Shown here: positions 9,654 to 21,400 of the stretch, piece after piece
Numbering within the stretch: the first letter of the stretch is position 1
How the letters are laid out: every line of letters begins with the position of its first letter
NCBI GenBank assembly: GCA_031772625.1
Contig: CM062807.1
Location: forward strand, 1,144,375,007 to 1,144,439,006
Direction of reading: 5' to 3'
DNA: 64,000 bases
Origin: Pinus tabuliformis
Lineage: Eukaryota > Streptophyta > Pinopsida > Pinales > Pinaceae
The notes under the pieces: model-generated
The model's database searches: none
The model's input: only the letters and a program-made list of their open reading frames with translations
Told to the model about the DNA's origin: nothing
Position numbers and translations under genes: made by a program

Positions 9654-12600
9654 CTACTGATTCTGGCCTGACAAAATTGTCTGTGTCAAATTTCTCCAGA
9701 CATCCTGTGTGGGCAGTTGGTGTGCTAAGATTGCCCCTAGAGTTTCATCTGCTTCTGTGAATTTGAAGAAGTTAGGTGGTGTATCAAACAGATGCTCAAC
9801 TTCATTCATGAGGAAAAATAGGTTCTCCACCCTGTCATACATAGTCTGCCCGGTGGCTGGCCCTGCGTCTGCTGAAGTGCTGGGCGGTTTTGCAATCTCT
9901 GCTACTGCATGGGCATCAATTCTCTTATTGTAATTGTCTAGGGTGAGCAGTCTTCCTACACTGCTTAAAATGCTGGGGAGGCCTCTGTTCTGTAGTGCCA
10001 CGAATTTTTCCAGGAATCTGTTGATTTCAGTCTGCATATCCTGTGTCCTCCTCTCCAGTGTTCCAACCAAGTTCCTCAATGTTATGACTCTTTTGGCTAC
10101 AGCAATTGTTTCTGTCCTGTTGGTGATTCCCATGACAGCTAATTGAGAGCTAGTCTTATAGTTCAGAATATTGATCATCCTAGTAGCAGCTTCTGGCATG
10201 TGTCCAAGGCTTGCCCTGGCTCTCTGTATTTCTCTGTTTGCTTTAGTGATGAGCACCATTTGCTCATCCATGGTCTCAATATATTGCCACTGGTTGGCAA
10301 TGGACCGCCCAATGTTGCTCCATAGCACTGCTTTCATTTCAGCTGTCACTTTTTCTAGTGCAAGCTCTTTCTCTAGTTCAGCAATTCTCCTCTTAAGAGC
10401 TCTTACCTCTCTCTCCTTGGCTGCCTCATTCTGTTTGCTCTTGTCAAACTTTTCATTTACCTTAGCCAAGGTTTTCTTAAGTTCATCCAGCTCTTTCATT
10501 TGAGATTCCATGGCTTGGATCTCAGCTTGCAGCTTTTGCATGTCTAAACTAGTAGCCTGTTCCGATGTTGTAGTTGTTGTTGCTGTGGATGGCGCTGTAG
10601 TTGGTGCTGTAGCTTCTGTTTGCTGAGGAGGAGGAGTAGTCTTTGGAGGGACTTCCTCAAGATTTATTATCACAGGAGGAGGCTGGGAGGGTTGGCCCTC
10701 TTCTCTTTGCTTCAGTGCTTCTTGTAGTGCTGCCTTTGCAGCTTCAGTTTGTCCTAGCTGGTCTTGAGTCCTAACCAGCTCTTTGTATAGGGATACCAGC
10801 AGGTCTGTAGTATCCTTTTCTTGCCTTTGCTGGGCAACTTCATCTGTTTGTGGATGGATGGTGGCCGGGAGTTTGATTTTCTTTCTTAGGGCCGCCATGT
10901 CTGCATCCCTTATCTTCAGGAGTTCTTGGATGCCTTTGACATCTTTAGGATCATGCCCTATATCTATAATTACCTCTTCCAAGGACTTGATCCTATTGTC
11001 CTTGGCTTGTGATGATGCTCTTTCTAATTCCAGCTGAGAAGCTGTGTTATCCAGGCTGCTCTTTAGTTTGTAGTTCTCCAATGTCTCATCTGCCAGGGAG
11101 GCATACACCATTTCACCAGTTTGTTTATGTAATTCAATCTTGTCCATAGGGTGTATGTCTTTGGCAAGAACCTCCATGTTGGTTCTTAGATAGTCCGAGG
11201 TGGACTGAGGATGCAAAGTTGTGGGCATGAAGTGGCTCATTATCATTTTGCCTTCGCTCACATCGAAAGCAGACATGAGTCTCTGCTGGTTGCTAGGAGC
11301 TAGTTTTAACAAGTGATCATACAGCTGCACTTTTATGGGATCACTCCTCCTTTTGATGTCAATGAATTGCTGCTTTATACTTGACTGCCCTTCTCTATGT
11401 TGACCGGAGGAGCTGACCTCTCCTCCCATAGTCATGTCATGTCCACGCTGAGATGAGCTGGCCGAAAGTTCTCCACTGGGTGGGCCCATGCCCATGGCTT
11501 GCCTTACTGCTATGTCCTCCTCTTGGGAGTCATTCAGTCTTTGTCTCTTCTCTCCTCTGATGAAGGATGAGGTGTGGGGGGTCTCTCTCTCCCTTTTCCT
11601 GGTCAAGTCCTCCTTCTGTGGTGTTTGGAGGACTGAGGTGTCTACATTGGTGTCTGTCCTGGGAGGCACCTCTGTTTGGGGCTGCTGCTCAGTGTAACTA
11701 GGTAGATCTGTCCCCTTTTCCTGCTGCAAGGGCTGCTGTTCACTGGACTGTGCTTCTTCTTGTTGCTGCCCCAGTTCTTGCTGTTCCATTTCTTCTTGCT
11801 GCTGTAGCAAGGTGTCAACTTGTTCTTCTGTCAATATAGGTGGCTGTTCCACCTGTTTTCCTTTGTCTTTGCTTGCTGCCTGGGGTGTCTTCTCAGTAGT
11901 TTGCTGCTGTGCTGCTGAAGATTTAGCAGCTGTTCCAATTTGCTTTCTGTAGGAGAGGGGCACCTGTCCACAAGTTTCCAAGTCAGCTTCTTTTTGCACA
12001 TTCCTAGCTTCTTTCTCAAGTAATTCTACCTTAGTGACTTGTTCTACTAGTGTACCCTCTTCCCAATCTAGTGCATTGGCATACTTTTCAATTTCAGGTT
12101 GTCTTTTATGTGCATAGTTGCCCAATTTGTATCTAATTCTCCTGAGGGAGATAGAATGATTGGGGTCATAGGGAATCCATTCAAAACTGGTCTGCAATCT
12201 GAGGCCTTCCAGGATGCTGTCTGCCTCTTTCCACCCTTCCTCTTTCCTGTTATATAGGAAGGAACCTAGCTGGCTTCTTACCTTCAATTGTGACTTCTTG
12301 TTTCTACTCTGAAAGTGAAGGTAATCTGAGTTCCCAAACTGCCTGAAATATTCTAAGGCAAAAAGCCTCATGGGGACATACCTTGGCAACCTAAATGGGT
12401 TCAATTCACAGCCATATATCCTAATGACTGTGTGGTTCTGGTAGAAGTACCAGTTGCCAATATTGTAAGATTTGTTCAAATGTAGAATCCTCTTCATATC
12501 ATCGGTTAATCTAGGAGGAGGAGTACCTTGCAGCGCTGTTAGGGCTGGATGAACAAATAAATCAATAAACTCACAGTATGTATAGGGTGATACTGAGGTA

Positions 12601-13435
12601 GAATGAAAAACAGAGGTCCAGAAAACAACTGATCTTGGGCTTCCTTGGGCATTGAGTGGCCTCAAAGGAACAGAGAAGGTAGCTGGCTGGTAGAAAAGGA
12701 ATAAATGATATATATAGGAGGTGTACCTGAACAGTCTCTCCCTTTTCAAATTCATGAACTGCTCATGGATTTTCTCTGCTATGTAAGTTGCATAATCATA
12801 CTGCACAGCTGGAGGCTTACCAGGGGCAAATATAGACAGCATTGCCATTATGCTGTCATCTACATCTTCCAACCCCCTGAATCCTAGGACATAGCCAATT
12901 AGATCCACCAACATTCTGCCCAACTCATTTAGATATTGGTACCCAATAGGAGGGGTTCTGACTGTTTCAGAGCCTGGTGTGACAAACAGTTGGTTGATTT
13001 TGACAATCTGGTCACTGGACAGCTTGATCCCCTGTTAATCAGATTCTGCATGGATAGAGGGGTCAATTTCTTGGCTGTTTTGAAGCGCAGCATCTGGTTT
13101 ATGCTCTCTGGGGTGATCTGGAACAGGACTAGGCCTGTGGGGCTCATGACTGCTCTTTGGCTGGGGTCATAGCATTCCTGGCAGCTATAAATGAGCTCTG
13201 GCATAGGATTGACTTGGGGAAGGTTGTATATGGGCAAATTTGACTCCCAAATCCCCAAGATATCTGCCCCACTGAGGTGCTGGGCTCTTAATTCATTCAA
13301 CATTTGAATATTGTACTTGGTTCCCATGGGGAACCAATCCAGCATTTGGTAGTCCATGTCTCCCAGGGCTTTCCATGCTAATTCCTGGTGAGGAGCATTG
13401 ATGGGCTTAATATTCAGTGCAATAGGGGTCTCCAT
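9654..13435 (-). pseudogene. Broken copy of the LTR-borne ~1260-residue frame (3' LTR)
   Basis: This is the 3' LTR counterpart of the frame at 23512-27294. It is nearly identical in protein sequence, with four conservative replacements noticed (Ser/Asn, Gln/His, Leu/Val, Thr/Ser), but has about one break. The product is the same unrecognised protein with Q/E-rich and coiled-coil segments. Many plus-strand frames over this interval are shadows of it. Confidence 0.85.
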
Positions 13436-14038
13436 AGCTCTTCAAGTTGCAAGAATTGCAGGTGGACAGGTGGAATGGTAAAAACACAGTCTGGAGGCAG
13501 TTCTCTGTGGAAACAGTTGATGTTTTGAGTATCCAAGGGGAATTCTCTCAATAGCAATTGAAATACTACTGGAGTCTAGTGACAGAACTTCTCTGAACTC
13601 TCCAATCGGGTGAATTATATCTATTAGGAACTCTGCCGGGAAAACGCAGAATTACAGTGGTTTTATGTGAATTGCAGGTTTCTAAAGCTCTGCAGGTACT
13701 TCTTGGCCCTCACAATGACAATGGTGGATGAATAAATGGAAATGAACGGTGTAAATATCGTTTTTATGGTTCTACTATCCCTCTGAGCAGTTTCAAGCTT
13801 AATGAAGGTCGTATGGAGGGCGAAACGGTCTAAATACCTGTAATTCGATGAGCAGAGGTTGAAGCAAAGGTGCACAGTTGCTGCTTGAGGAGGTCGCCCG
13901 GGCTAATAGACTGGTTGGCGAAAATTAGAGTGCAAACGGTCATGCAGAGCGTCCAACAGAAATAACAGTGAAAGTGGTAAAAAACACGGGAAAATTGGTT
14001 AATATGGGTTATTTTACCAATTTGGCGCTTTTTTCTGC

Positions 14039-14094
14039 TGACGTCAGCATGACGTCATTGGTGGGTCATGGTGAGGTGACGTCAGCTGACGTCA
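14039..14094. promoter_or_regulatory. Cluster of four TGACGTCA palindromes in the 3' LTR
   Basis: Exact TGACGTCA occurs at 14039-14046, 14050-14057, 14077-14084 and 14087-14094. This is the core site of plant bZIP/TGA and CRE-type factors. An ACGTGGCA (G-box/ABRE-like) follows at about 14101. The cluster is mirrored in the other LTR. Confidence 0.7.
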
Positions 14095-15501
14095 TCGGGC
14101 GACGTGGCAGTGGGTGACTGGTCAAAGGGGCGGTGAGGTGGCAACCCAGTCAGCAGTGAGGTGGACCAATAACAAATGCAGGTACGAGCAGATAAGGACG
14201 TGGCGGCGAGTCAGCGACGGGTAGGTGGCAGTCAAACCGCAGCGGTCACGGTTAAGGCCTTAACCGCCGCGGTTTCTCGGGGCGGTTTAGGTACGGCGCA
14301 GAAGCTGTCAGACTCGGCTCCGAGATGGTTGATCGATTGACGCGTGGAGGAGGCGTGACAAGGCGCAACGTCACTTTCTCGGAGGTTAAAGTGCCGCCAT
14401 AGGATGCGCTCCGATATTGATGTGGACCGTCGGATCTGATGGGCTTGATCCGACGGCTGGCGGAGGAGAAAGATGCGCGCTTCATACTGCGGGCGGAAAA
14501 GATTGAAGTTTGTGGGTTTTTATGGGTTTTTCAAATGTTTTGGCTTAACCAATAATGTGGTAAGATTGGGGAACGTGCCAGAGGCGGGTATTAGCCTTTG
14601 CAAAGGTTTTTATAGGCAAAAGGGGTTTGGAGAGGGGGTTTTATCAATGCAGAGGTGATTTGAGGGTAAATTAACTTGCAGCAAAGGGGGAATAGGGTGG
14701 AATAGGTTCACCAAAGTGGCCAGATGCCATTTTGGTCCCTTTTGAAAAATACACGGCTATTATGCCTAGGGGAGGGAATATACATAAGATTTGGGGTTTT
14801 ATACACCTTAGTGTTAGTATTATTAGGGGTGGGGGTAAGATAGGGGAGGTTATATAGTAGAATTAGGAGTTAATATGAATGAAGGAGGAGAATTAGAAAG
14901 GGGGTGTTAGTGATGGACTAGAGAGGGAAAAAAGGAAGTTAGTGATCCTCTTTGCTGTGAGCTCATGGAATTCACCACTTTGTTTGCTGATAGATTTATT
15001 GCCTTGGCAAGAGACTTATTGATACCTGTGTAATGGTGATCATATTCTTTCTGCAACCACAACTGCCTACCCAACTATTTTGCCTAGCATTTTTTGTTTC
15101 TTCTTGGAGGGGCACTTGGACTTGCAACCCTCAATTGCCTTTTCTTTTCTTTGGCTTTTTCCTTTTCTCTCTATCTACTTCTACCCTTATGTCTTCCAAG
15201 GTCCCAGATTAAACTTTTGGGAACCTTTGCTTCTCTACCTGAACTACTTGTCTGCCAAGATTAAGCTGTTTGGACAGACCTCTTTCTCTATTCTACAACT
15301 CAAAATTGAAACATGGCATGATCCAGTTTAGACTGTTGAATCATCCACAAAATTTGAAATAAGGTCCTCAATACTTGAAACACTTTACCCAGCTCTTGCT
15401 TTCTAGGAAATATGGGATCTTTGGGATACCAGAGCAGAGCATATTTGGATTTTCTCTTGCCAATCATGAAATATGAAACCTATTGGTATAGGTATCCAAC
15501 A

Positions 15502-15759
15502 GTGGCTCCACATGGGGATGGTTTTTCTTTTGAAAGACCAAGAACAGCAGGTCAGATTGCCTTGTTCCTTGACTGCCCATCTTTGTCTTTGAAATCTGCT
15601 GCATGAATGTGTCAAAATAGTGTGCTTCTTTCTTGGAGAACCTTTGATTCTATCTGCCTGTTGCTGCTAGGTGCAGCATTTGGGAAAACCTCTTTTTACA
15701 TTCTAAAATAGAAGATAATATGTAAGGCTGCATATATACAATGAACCTCTGAATTCCTA
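15502..15759 (-). other. Short non-coding stretch between pol and 3' LTR
   Basis: About 258 bases with no frame. A polypurine tract should lie against the LTR at 15502 in element sense. Only a weak A-rich run (AAAAGAAAAA, about 25 bases away) is seen, so the plus-strand primer site is unclear. Confidence 0.5.
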
Positions 15760-18426
15760 TCATAGTGAACAGTCAAAATAGTGCTTCAGCATCCTGCCAT
15801 TGACAGGACCTTCATCCAGTTCAGTTACAGTCAAACTTTTTAGGAAGTAGGTGTTATTACCTTGTACTGCTTGGACAGAAAATGGTCCTTTCCATAAAGA
15901 ATCAAACTTCCCATGTTTTCCTTTCTCTTCTCTTCTTGCATCCCACTTTAAAACTTTGTCCCCTACATTGAAATCTTCTGCTTTAGTTCTTCTGTCAAAG
16001 GCCTTTTTTAGTTTCTCTTGTAGTATCTGCACTCTGCTGAAAACTTGTTCTCTGGTCTGCTGTAAACAGATTATCTGGTTAATCCTTCTTTGCATGTCAT
16101 TTGGCTCTGCTTGGCTTTCTTGTAGGAGTTTCATAACCGGCACTCCTAGTGATGAAGGAAATCTGGCCTCTAATCCATAGACTAACTCATATGGGCTGGT
16201 CCCAATTGATCTTTTAGTGGTTAATCTGTCTGCCCATAAAGCATTTACTAGTTTCTTATGCCAGTTCTTTTTGTTCTCTTCCAGCACTTTCTTTATGATG
16301 TTTATCAGGCTTTTGTTTGATGATTCAGCAAGACCATTTCCTTGAGGATAGTAAGCTGTAGAATGGCCCAAAGTAATGTGAAATTTATGGCAAAAGTTCA
16401 CCATCTTCTTGGATCTGAAGGCAGCAGCATTGTCTGTTATTATCTTGTCTGGGCAGCCAAATCTAGCCAGTATATTGTTTTCCAAAAATTGAATGATTAC
16501 TGAATCATTTGCTTGTCTGCATGGGACAGCTTCAATCCACTTGGTGAAGTAGTCTGTTGCTGTTAGAATCCATCTGTGTTGTCCTGAAGATGAAGGGTGA
16601 ATTTCCCCAATGAAATCCAAGCCCCATTGTTGAAAAGGTCTCTCTGTTGCAATGGGCCTCAAAGGAAGTGGCAGCAACTGTCTTTTGCCTTCAAACAGTT
16701 GGCATTTGTGGCATGATGTTGTGAATTTCTTCACATCAGAGAACATAGTGGGCCAGTAATAACCAGCCCTTAATATCTTGTCTACAGTGGACTTCCAGTA
16801 CAAATGTCCACCACAGTCTCCAGCATGGAATTCTTGCATGATATTGTCAGTTTCACTCTCAAGAAGACAGTGCAGCAAAATACCTTCATGGTTTTTCCAG
16901 AGTAGATTCTCATCTATCACACAAAATTTAGATGTTTTCATTTTTAGGAACCTAGACTTAGTTCTGGACAGTCCTGGGGGAGCACACAGGTTTTGTAATA
17001 CATAACAGATATCAGAGTACCATGGAGATTGTTCAAAGGCTACATTGATCTTTGGAGTCGCCAGCTCTGTTTCACTGTCCAGTTGGTTAATGTCTAAGGC
17101 TTGGAAATTTGCTTCTGTCATTAACTTAGCCAAACCTTGCCCTTTTATCAGCTTTGTAGGCTTTATTTCAATGTCAAATTCAAGTATGTTTGCAATCCAT
17201 TTTCCTCTTCTACCCTCTAAGTTTTCTTGTGTGAGAATGTCTTTGACAATGGGACTTGGTACATAAGCCACAACATGGGAGTAAAGGATGTAAATCCTAA
17301 AGTCTTTAATAGCTTTGATTAAGGCATAGGCTTGTTTCTCCATTATTTGGTACTTTAGGGGGGCATCTCTAAGAGCTCTGCTGAAAAAAGCAATGGGCTT
17401 TTCATTCCCTTGGTCATCTTTCTGTAATAAAACAGCAGCAATAGTATGTTGGGAGGCAAAGGAGAAAATGATGAAGTCTCTGTCAAACTGAGGGTTAGTT
17501 AACACTGGGGTTTGAGTCAAGGCCAATTTTATACTTTCAAAAGCTTGTTTTGCTTCAACAGTCCATTTGACCTTTGAATCTTTCTTTAGCATATTGTTTA
17601 GTAATCTGATTAACTCTGCTAAATTTGGGATAAACCTTCTTAAAAAGTTGATTTTTCCTAAGAATCCTTGCAGCTCCTTGACATTCCTTGGGTGAGGCAT
17701 TTGTAGGATAGCTTGTATCCTATCTGGATCAATTCTTATGCCATCTTTCGAAATGATGTGTCCTAGAAGTTTCCCTTCTTCCAAACCAAATAATGACTTC
17801 TTGGGGTTTAAGGAAATACCATATTTCCTGCATGTTATGAAGATTTGTCTCAAATGTTTCAAGTGTTCTTGGTCAGATTTTGAAAAGGGTGTTAGATCAT
17901 CTAAGTAAATGACCAAGAAGTCATGAATCTCTTTTGCAAAAGCAATGTCCATTGCTCTCTGAAATGTTGCCCCTGCGTTTTTCAATCCAAAGGGAATTTT
18001 TACATACTTGAAAGTGCCCCATGGGGTAGTAAATGCAGTCTTGTCTTGATCATCAGGGTGTACCAGGATTTGATTGAAACCTGAGAAACCATCCAACAAT
18101 GATATTCTTGAGGCTCCTACTACTCTTTGAAGAATGTGGTCCATTTTGGGCAAGGGGTAGTTGTCTTTGAGTGACACTAGGTTCAAATTCCTTAAGTCTA
18201 CACAAAGTCTAATCTCACCAGTTTTCTTTCTTGTAGGGACCAAATTTGAAATCCACTCAGAAAACCTGATTGGTGCTATGATACCAGCTTTGAACATTTT
18301 TTGTAATTCCTTTTCAATGGAAGGAAGGAGCACAGGATTGATTCTTCTCAATTTCTGTTTGAATGGTTTTTGATTAGGCTTGAGGGGAATGGTGTGCTGG
18401 ATAACAGAGGTATCATAAGACTTCAA
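15760..18426 (-). CDS. Retrotransposon pol: reverse transcriptase, RNase H, integrase (888 residues)
   Basis: Domains in order: RT (about residues 40-220) with 'LPKMDHILQRVVGA', 'LLDGFSGFNQI' and the catalytic 'YLDD' near residue 175; Ty3-type RNase H (about 310-440) with 'KPIAFFSRALRDA' and 'MEKQAYAL'; integrase with an H-H-C-C zinc module (about 555-600, 'CHKCQLFEGK'), a DDE core ('GLDFIGEI' about 608, 'ITDNAAAF' about 667, 'GNGLAESSNK' about 698) and a C-terminal segment. No second RNase H lies between RNase H and integrase. It copies the RNA and inserts the DNA copy. The long open frame fits the very young LTR age. Confidence 0.95.
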   Translation of the reverse strand: MKSYDTSVIQHTIPLKPNQKPFKQKLRRINPVLLPSIEKELQKMFKAGIIAPIRFSEWISNLVPTRKKTGEIRLCVDLRNLNLVSLKDNYPLPKMDHILQRVVGASRISLLDGFSGFNQILVHPDDQDKTAFTTPWGTFKYVKIPFGLKNAGATFQRAMDIAFAKEIHDFLVIYLDDLTPFSKSDQEHLKHLRQIFITCRKYGISLNPKKSLFGLEEGKLLGHIISKDGIRIDPDRIQAILQMPHPRNVKELQGFLGKINFLRRFIPNLAELIRLLNNMLKKDSKVKWTVEAKQAFESIKLALTQTPVLTNPQFDRDFIIFSFASQHTIAAVLLQKDDQGNEKPIAFFSRALRDAPLKYQIMEKQAYALIKAIKDFRIYILYSHVVAYVPSPIVKDILTQENLEGRRGKWIANILEFDIEIKPTKLIKGQGLAKLMTEANFQALDINQLDSETELATPKINVAFEQSPWYSDICYVLQNLCAPPGLSRTKSRFLKMKTSKFCVIDENLLWKNHEGILLHCLLESETDNIMQEFHAGDCGGHLYWKSTVDKILRAGYYWPTMFSDVKKFTTSCHKCQLFEGKRQLLPLPLRPIATERPFQQWGLDFIGEIHPSSSGQHRWILTATDYFTKWIEAVPCRQANDSVIIQFLENNILARFGCPDKIITDNAAAFRSKKMVNFCHKFHITLGHSTAYYPQGNGLAESSNKSLINIIKKVLEENKKNWHKKLVNALWADRLTTKRSIGTSPYELVYGLEARFPSSLGVPVMKLLQESQAEPNDMQRRINQIICLQQTREQVFSRVQILQEKLKKAFDRRTKAEDFNVGDKVLKWDARREEKGKHGKFDSLWKGPFSVQAVQGNNTYFLKSLTVTELDEGPVNGRMLKHYFDCSL

Positions 18427-18438
18427 GTCCTCATAACC

Positions 18439-21400
18439 CTAGGCAAAGACATCTTGGAACTCTTTAAAGAGATCAATATATTTGGGTTTTTGGTCAGGGG
18501 GCAAAGCAGCAGATAGCTTTATTATTTTAGGCTTGTCAGTGGTACCAATGTTACATTCTTCAATTGTTGCATCTAATGGCTGCATCTTTGGTTTCCTGGG
18601 GACATCATTTGAGTCAAAAATATCCTCTAGTGGGGTAAGGCCTGCTGGAAGAAGATTGTCTTTGAGTTGTATGATTTCATCTTCAGCGTTGCTCAGTTCT
18701 TCACAGTCAATTTGGTGAATTTGCTGAATGTTTTCTTTGTTGAAAATGGTTGGACTGAGTAATTGTTTGGCTGTTCTAGGTGACATTGGGTGGGCAGACT
18801 GTTGAAACTGTAATTGTGATTGACTTGCTCCATCAAATATTTGTGATTGACTTGCTGTCTCCAGGTCAATATTTAATCCTGTAAACTCTTGTTGTAAGGT
18901 TAAAAAGTTGTTTATTTGCATGTCATTCTCAAATACTTGCCACTCTTTGACATTGTTTGGAATAGAAGGCCTATATTTGACCTCTGCTGTGAAACAATTG
19001 TTGGGTTGTAGTGGGAATTTGAAGGTGCTGGCAAATGTTGCCAAGCTGTGAGCATGGAGATTGTGGCCCCTTGGAATCTTTGTGATAACAAACTCGGAGA
19101 AAGTCTCTAGTATTTCAATTACAGCAGACCTATAGGACCTTAATCTTTTGTCATTGGTAACAAAATTTCCTTTCACTTGTTGAATTACTAGATCAGAGTC
19201 CCCCATGATTGAGAGTTTAGGAGCTTGTAGTGATTTTGCTAGCTTTAGACCTAGTAGCAGAGCTTCATATTCTGCTATGTTGTTAGTGCATCTAAACTTC
19301 AATCTGTAAGCCCTGCCTTCTGCATAGCCTTTCTCTTTGTTATGTATCCATACTCCAGCTCCTGCCCCTAACTTGTTAACTGAGCCATCAAACTCTAGGA
19401 CCCACAGAGTATCTTGCTGAATAGGGGATTTAACATTCTTGTCATGGGATGGCAATGTGAGCATGAGTTGAGGTTTCTTTTCCCATTTGTCTTCTAGGAT
19501 AATTTCATCATTTGTTTGACAATCTTTGACAACTAGAGGAGGGTTAATGGGTATCGTTGGGCTGATTGATGTTTGACAGGTGCTACTTGTTTGATCAATG
19601 TTTTGTTCTTGTATGAGTGTTTCGGTCTTAATGTCATTGTTTGAGAAGCTTGCGCTGTCATTGACTAGGATGAAGGAGTCTATGTCCGAATGGACAGCAT
19701 ATATTGGAAAATTTTGAGGCTTTTCTTCACTGCTGACCATATACTTCATGAGTGTTTCCCTATAAAGTCTTTTTGGTTGCCCAAATACAGAAATGGTTGC
19801 ATATGACATATCTAATTGCAGGGAGCCTTGGAGTTTGGCTCCCCATGATCTTGATAAGAGCATCCCATATTTGGGTGGGATATCAGCAACTACAACGTCC
19901 ATTAGTATGGTTTTGTTGGGAAATTGAACCAAGGACACACATAAATCCTTAATTAGGCCCAAGCATTTGACTTGACTAGAATCAAAAGAAAACAGGTCTT
20001 TGTATGGTCTTGTTATATCCAGGTTTAATCTTTCCATGACAGCTTTTGGCATAAGGTTGTGAGATGCACCTGAGTCAAACATTGCCTTATGCAGTATTTT
20101 ATCATGAACATGCAAGCTGACATAAAAAGGTAAAACCCCTGTGACTACTGTTTTTCCATCTACCTCTGGGCCAAACAGCAATTCTGGAGTGTCATCTAGC
20201 ACATTTACATCATCTTTGCTGTTGGTGAGCTGAAGGGATTTTTTGATCTGTTGCTTATATATGTCATGCTTGGCTAGCTCTGAAAGGGGAATTGCTATCT
20301 TTAACTTGCCAATCTCTGCTCCTAGGTCAAAGGGTTTGTCCACCTGAATTTTAGAGTCACGGATAGCAGTCCTTTCTCTGTTCATTAAATCTTCTTGTTG
20401 GATTTCATCTTGATTTTGGAACCTGCCCCTTATATTGATGTCTTGAGGGGTAATGTTCGGATTTGGGTGGGAGGATGAGGTTGCCGTGGGCTGTTGTGGT
20501 GTGGACAGTAATTCAGTGACTTCCTCAACCACTACTTCTTTTGTAGGTAAGTTTGTTTTGTCATTAGGTTCAGTGACTAAGGTTTCTTTAGATTGCTGTT
20601 TCTCCTTTACCTTCTCAGGCTGATTTGCATTTACAGTCCGACTTCTTAGTTTGTATTGTTTATGGACTTCATAGACAGCAGTATCATACCCTTGTTTAAA
20701 GTCAAAAGATTCTCCTGATTGTATTTGGAATGTTTTGCTTTCATCCTCCTCATGGTCTTCTTGTGTTAAGAAAACCTGACTTTTACCATCCAGACCTATT
20801 AAGTTGATTTCAGGATCTTCATTGAGCTGATTAGCTGAGGAAGTTTCTGCATAATTTTCTTGAAAAGGGGGTCTGATATCTTGGTCTGCACTTGTTTTTC
20901 CTATATTGGGGTTCTGGACTCTCCTAAAATTTGGGTTTCTAGGAGGATTGTTTTGTGGTGCCTCCCATGATGACTTTCTTTCAACTGATTCCACTCTTTC
21001 ACCTAGTCTTTTCATGCTGTTTAGTATTGCATCCAACTTTTGATCAAAGCCTGAGGGCTCTTCTTTGAAACCAACCTTCTTTTCCAGCTTTGCCCTGTTT
21101 CTTTTGGCAATTAGGTTGGCCTCTACAGTGACTGCAACTCTTTGGGCTTCTGCAAGGGTTGGAGGGTCTCTTTCTCTCAACTGATAGGCCATATCAGAAT
21201 CAAAACCATCAGGGAAGTTATAAAGGGCCAAATCAGGAGGGGGCCTTAAGTTCTGGGGGATAGCATTGTATATGTTGTTAAACCTAGCACAATACTCCAA
21301 AACCGTTTCTTGGGGACCTCTTTTAATAGTGTTATATTCACCAAGTATATGGTGCGGATCTCTCTTTTTCTCCCATCTGTTGGTAAATTCCTGGTATAGA

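Larger units (their letters stand above)
8404..15501 (-). repeat. 3' LTR (7098 bp) of the 21-kb element
   Basis: It matches 22262-29360 almost base for base at an offset of about 13,858. In element sense it begins TGTTGGATACC (at 15501) and ends GTGTTAACA (at 8404). It contains a long sense frame (9654-13435), a GC-rich promoter-like block (about 14030-14480) and a TATA-like TATATATTC at 9274-9282 on the minus strand. Confidence 0.95.

Noticed and set aside
9709-11697. Plus-strand frames of 60-110 codons across both LTRs (for example 10171-10503, 24029-24361)
   Set aside because: They are antisense shadows of the long minus-strand LTR frame, with no independent motifs and no start context.
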